From Streptomyces sp. NBC_00525 (GTDB lineage: Bacteria; Actinomycetota; Actinomycetes; Streptomycetales; Streptomycetaceae), in NCBI RefSeq assembly GCF_036346595.1, contig NZ_CP107834.1, forward strand, positions 4,836,001 through 4,900,000: DNA of 64,000 nucleotides, in the 5' to 3' direction. The notes under the pieces are model-generated. The model worked only from the letters and a program-made list of their open reading frames with translations. It was not told where the DNA came from and ran no database searches. Position numbers and translations under genes: made by a program. Positions 63,596 through 64,000 of the stretch are shown in pieces. The number at the start of each line of letters is the position of its first letter. Position 1 is the stretch's first letter.

Positions 63596-64000
63596 GTGAC
63601 TGTCATCGACCTGGAGTCGTACGAGGACGCCCTCGCGACGTACGACCCCGTCATGGGCCTCGAGGTCCATGTGGAGCTCGGTACCAAGACGAAGATGTTC
63701 TGCGGCTGCTCCACCGAGCTGAAGCAGGACGCCAACTCGCAGACCTGCCCGGTCTGCCTCGGCCTGCCCGGCGCGCTGCCGGTCGTCAACGCGATCGGCG
63801 TCGAGTCCGCGATCAAGATCGGCCTCGCGCTGAACTGCGAGATCGCCGAGTGGTGCCGCTTCGCCCGGAAGAACTACTTCTATCCGGACATGCCGAAGAA
63901 CTTCCAGACCTCCCAGTACGACGAGCCGATCGCCTTCAACGGCTATCTGGACGTCCAGCTGGAGGACGGCGAGATCTTCCGGGTGCAGATCGAACGCGCC
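63596..64000 (+). CDS. gatB: Amidotransferase subunit B, 3' end cut by window edge
   Basis: The first 135 residues of GatB, which activates and amidates misacylated t[22 protein letters not shown] is the family N-terminus, followed by the zinc cysteines (C-x-C and CPVC) and [17 protein letters not shown]. The start is GTG 63596 with GAGAGGGAAAG upstream. The rest lies outside the window. Confidence 0.96.
   Translation, partial: MTVIDLESYEDALATYDPVMGLEVHVELGTKTKMFCGCSTELKQDANSQTCPVCLGLPGALPVVNAIGVESAIKIGLALNCEIAEWCRFARKNYFYPDMPKNFQTSQYDEPIAFNGYLDVQLEDGEIFRVQIERA

Overview
This window looks like chromosomal DNA of a Streptomyces species or a close relative. GC content is very high, with the expected GC-rich third codon positions. 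GTG starts are common, several genes look leaderless, and TTA codons are nearly absent (three seen, in two genes). From memory, the gene order matches the S. coelicolor interval from the glgE/glgB locus to gatCAB (about SCO5435 to SCO5501); this was not checked by alignment. No tRNA, rRNA, CRISPR array, insertion sequence or integrase was found.

Layout. 0-3 kb: a C4-dicarboxylate sensor kinase (cut by the left edge) divergent from the symporter gene dctA. 3-13.7 kb: a complete GlgE-pathway glycogen locus (glgE-treS-mak-glgB, with divergent glgP). Trehalose goes to maltose (TreS), then maltose-1-phosphate (Mak), then linear glucan (GlgE), then branched glucan (GlgB); GlgP phosphorolyses it. 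13.8-15.9 kb: a secreted thermolysin-type protease. 16.2-24 kb: a heterodimeric ABC exporter, a DrrAB-type ABC pair and a NarL-type two-component system. 24-26.7 kb: two tandem L,D-transpeptidase lipoproteins. 26.8-29 kb: an enoyl-CoA hydratase, an RsbW-like anti-sigma kinase with two TTA codons, and a 71-residue EF-hand protein behind an unusually AT-rich region.

29-34.4 kb looks accessory: a carboxylesterase, a zinc-knuckle methionyl-tRNA synthetase, and the broken remains of an RHS/polymorphic toxin followed by an intact gene that is a good candidate for its immunity protein. 34.4-39 kb: a serine/glycine one-carbon cluster (gcvT-gcvH-glyA-sdaA) behind a tandem glycine riboswitch. 39.2-41.8 kb: a TTA-containing P-loop kinase-like gene and two SseB-like paralogues, ending in a phased short-repeat array. 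42.3-48.5 kb: an oligopeptide ABC importer operon. 48.5-64 kb: housekeeping genes (TRIC channel, thioesterase, cysteine desulfurase, PGRP amidase, mnmA, alpha/beta hydrolase, LOG protein, SDR, MetE-like protein, ligA, a GGDEF-EAL c-di-GMP enzyme, and gatC-gatA-small membrane protein-gatB, the last cut by the right edge).

The least ordinary items are the decayed toxin with a surviving neighbour, the AT-rich palindromic region before the EF-hand gene, the 20-nt phased CCGYACG repeats, the TTA-bearing regulators, the recurring leaderless-promoter pattern, and the small membrane protein coupled to gatA. I found no clearly new multi-gene system.
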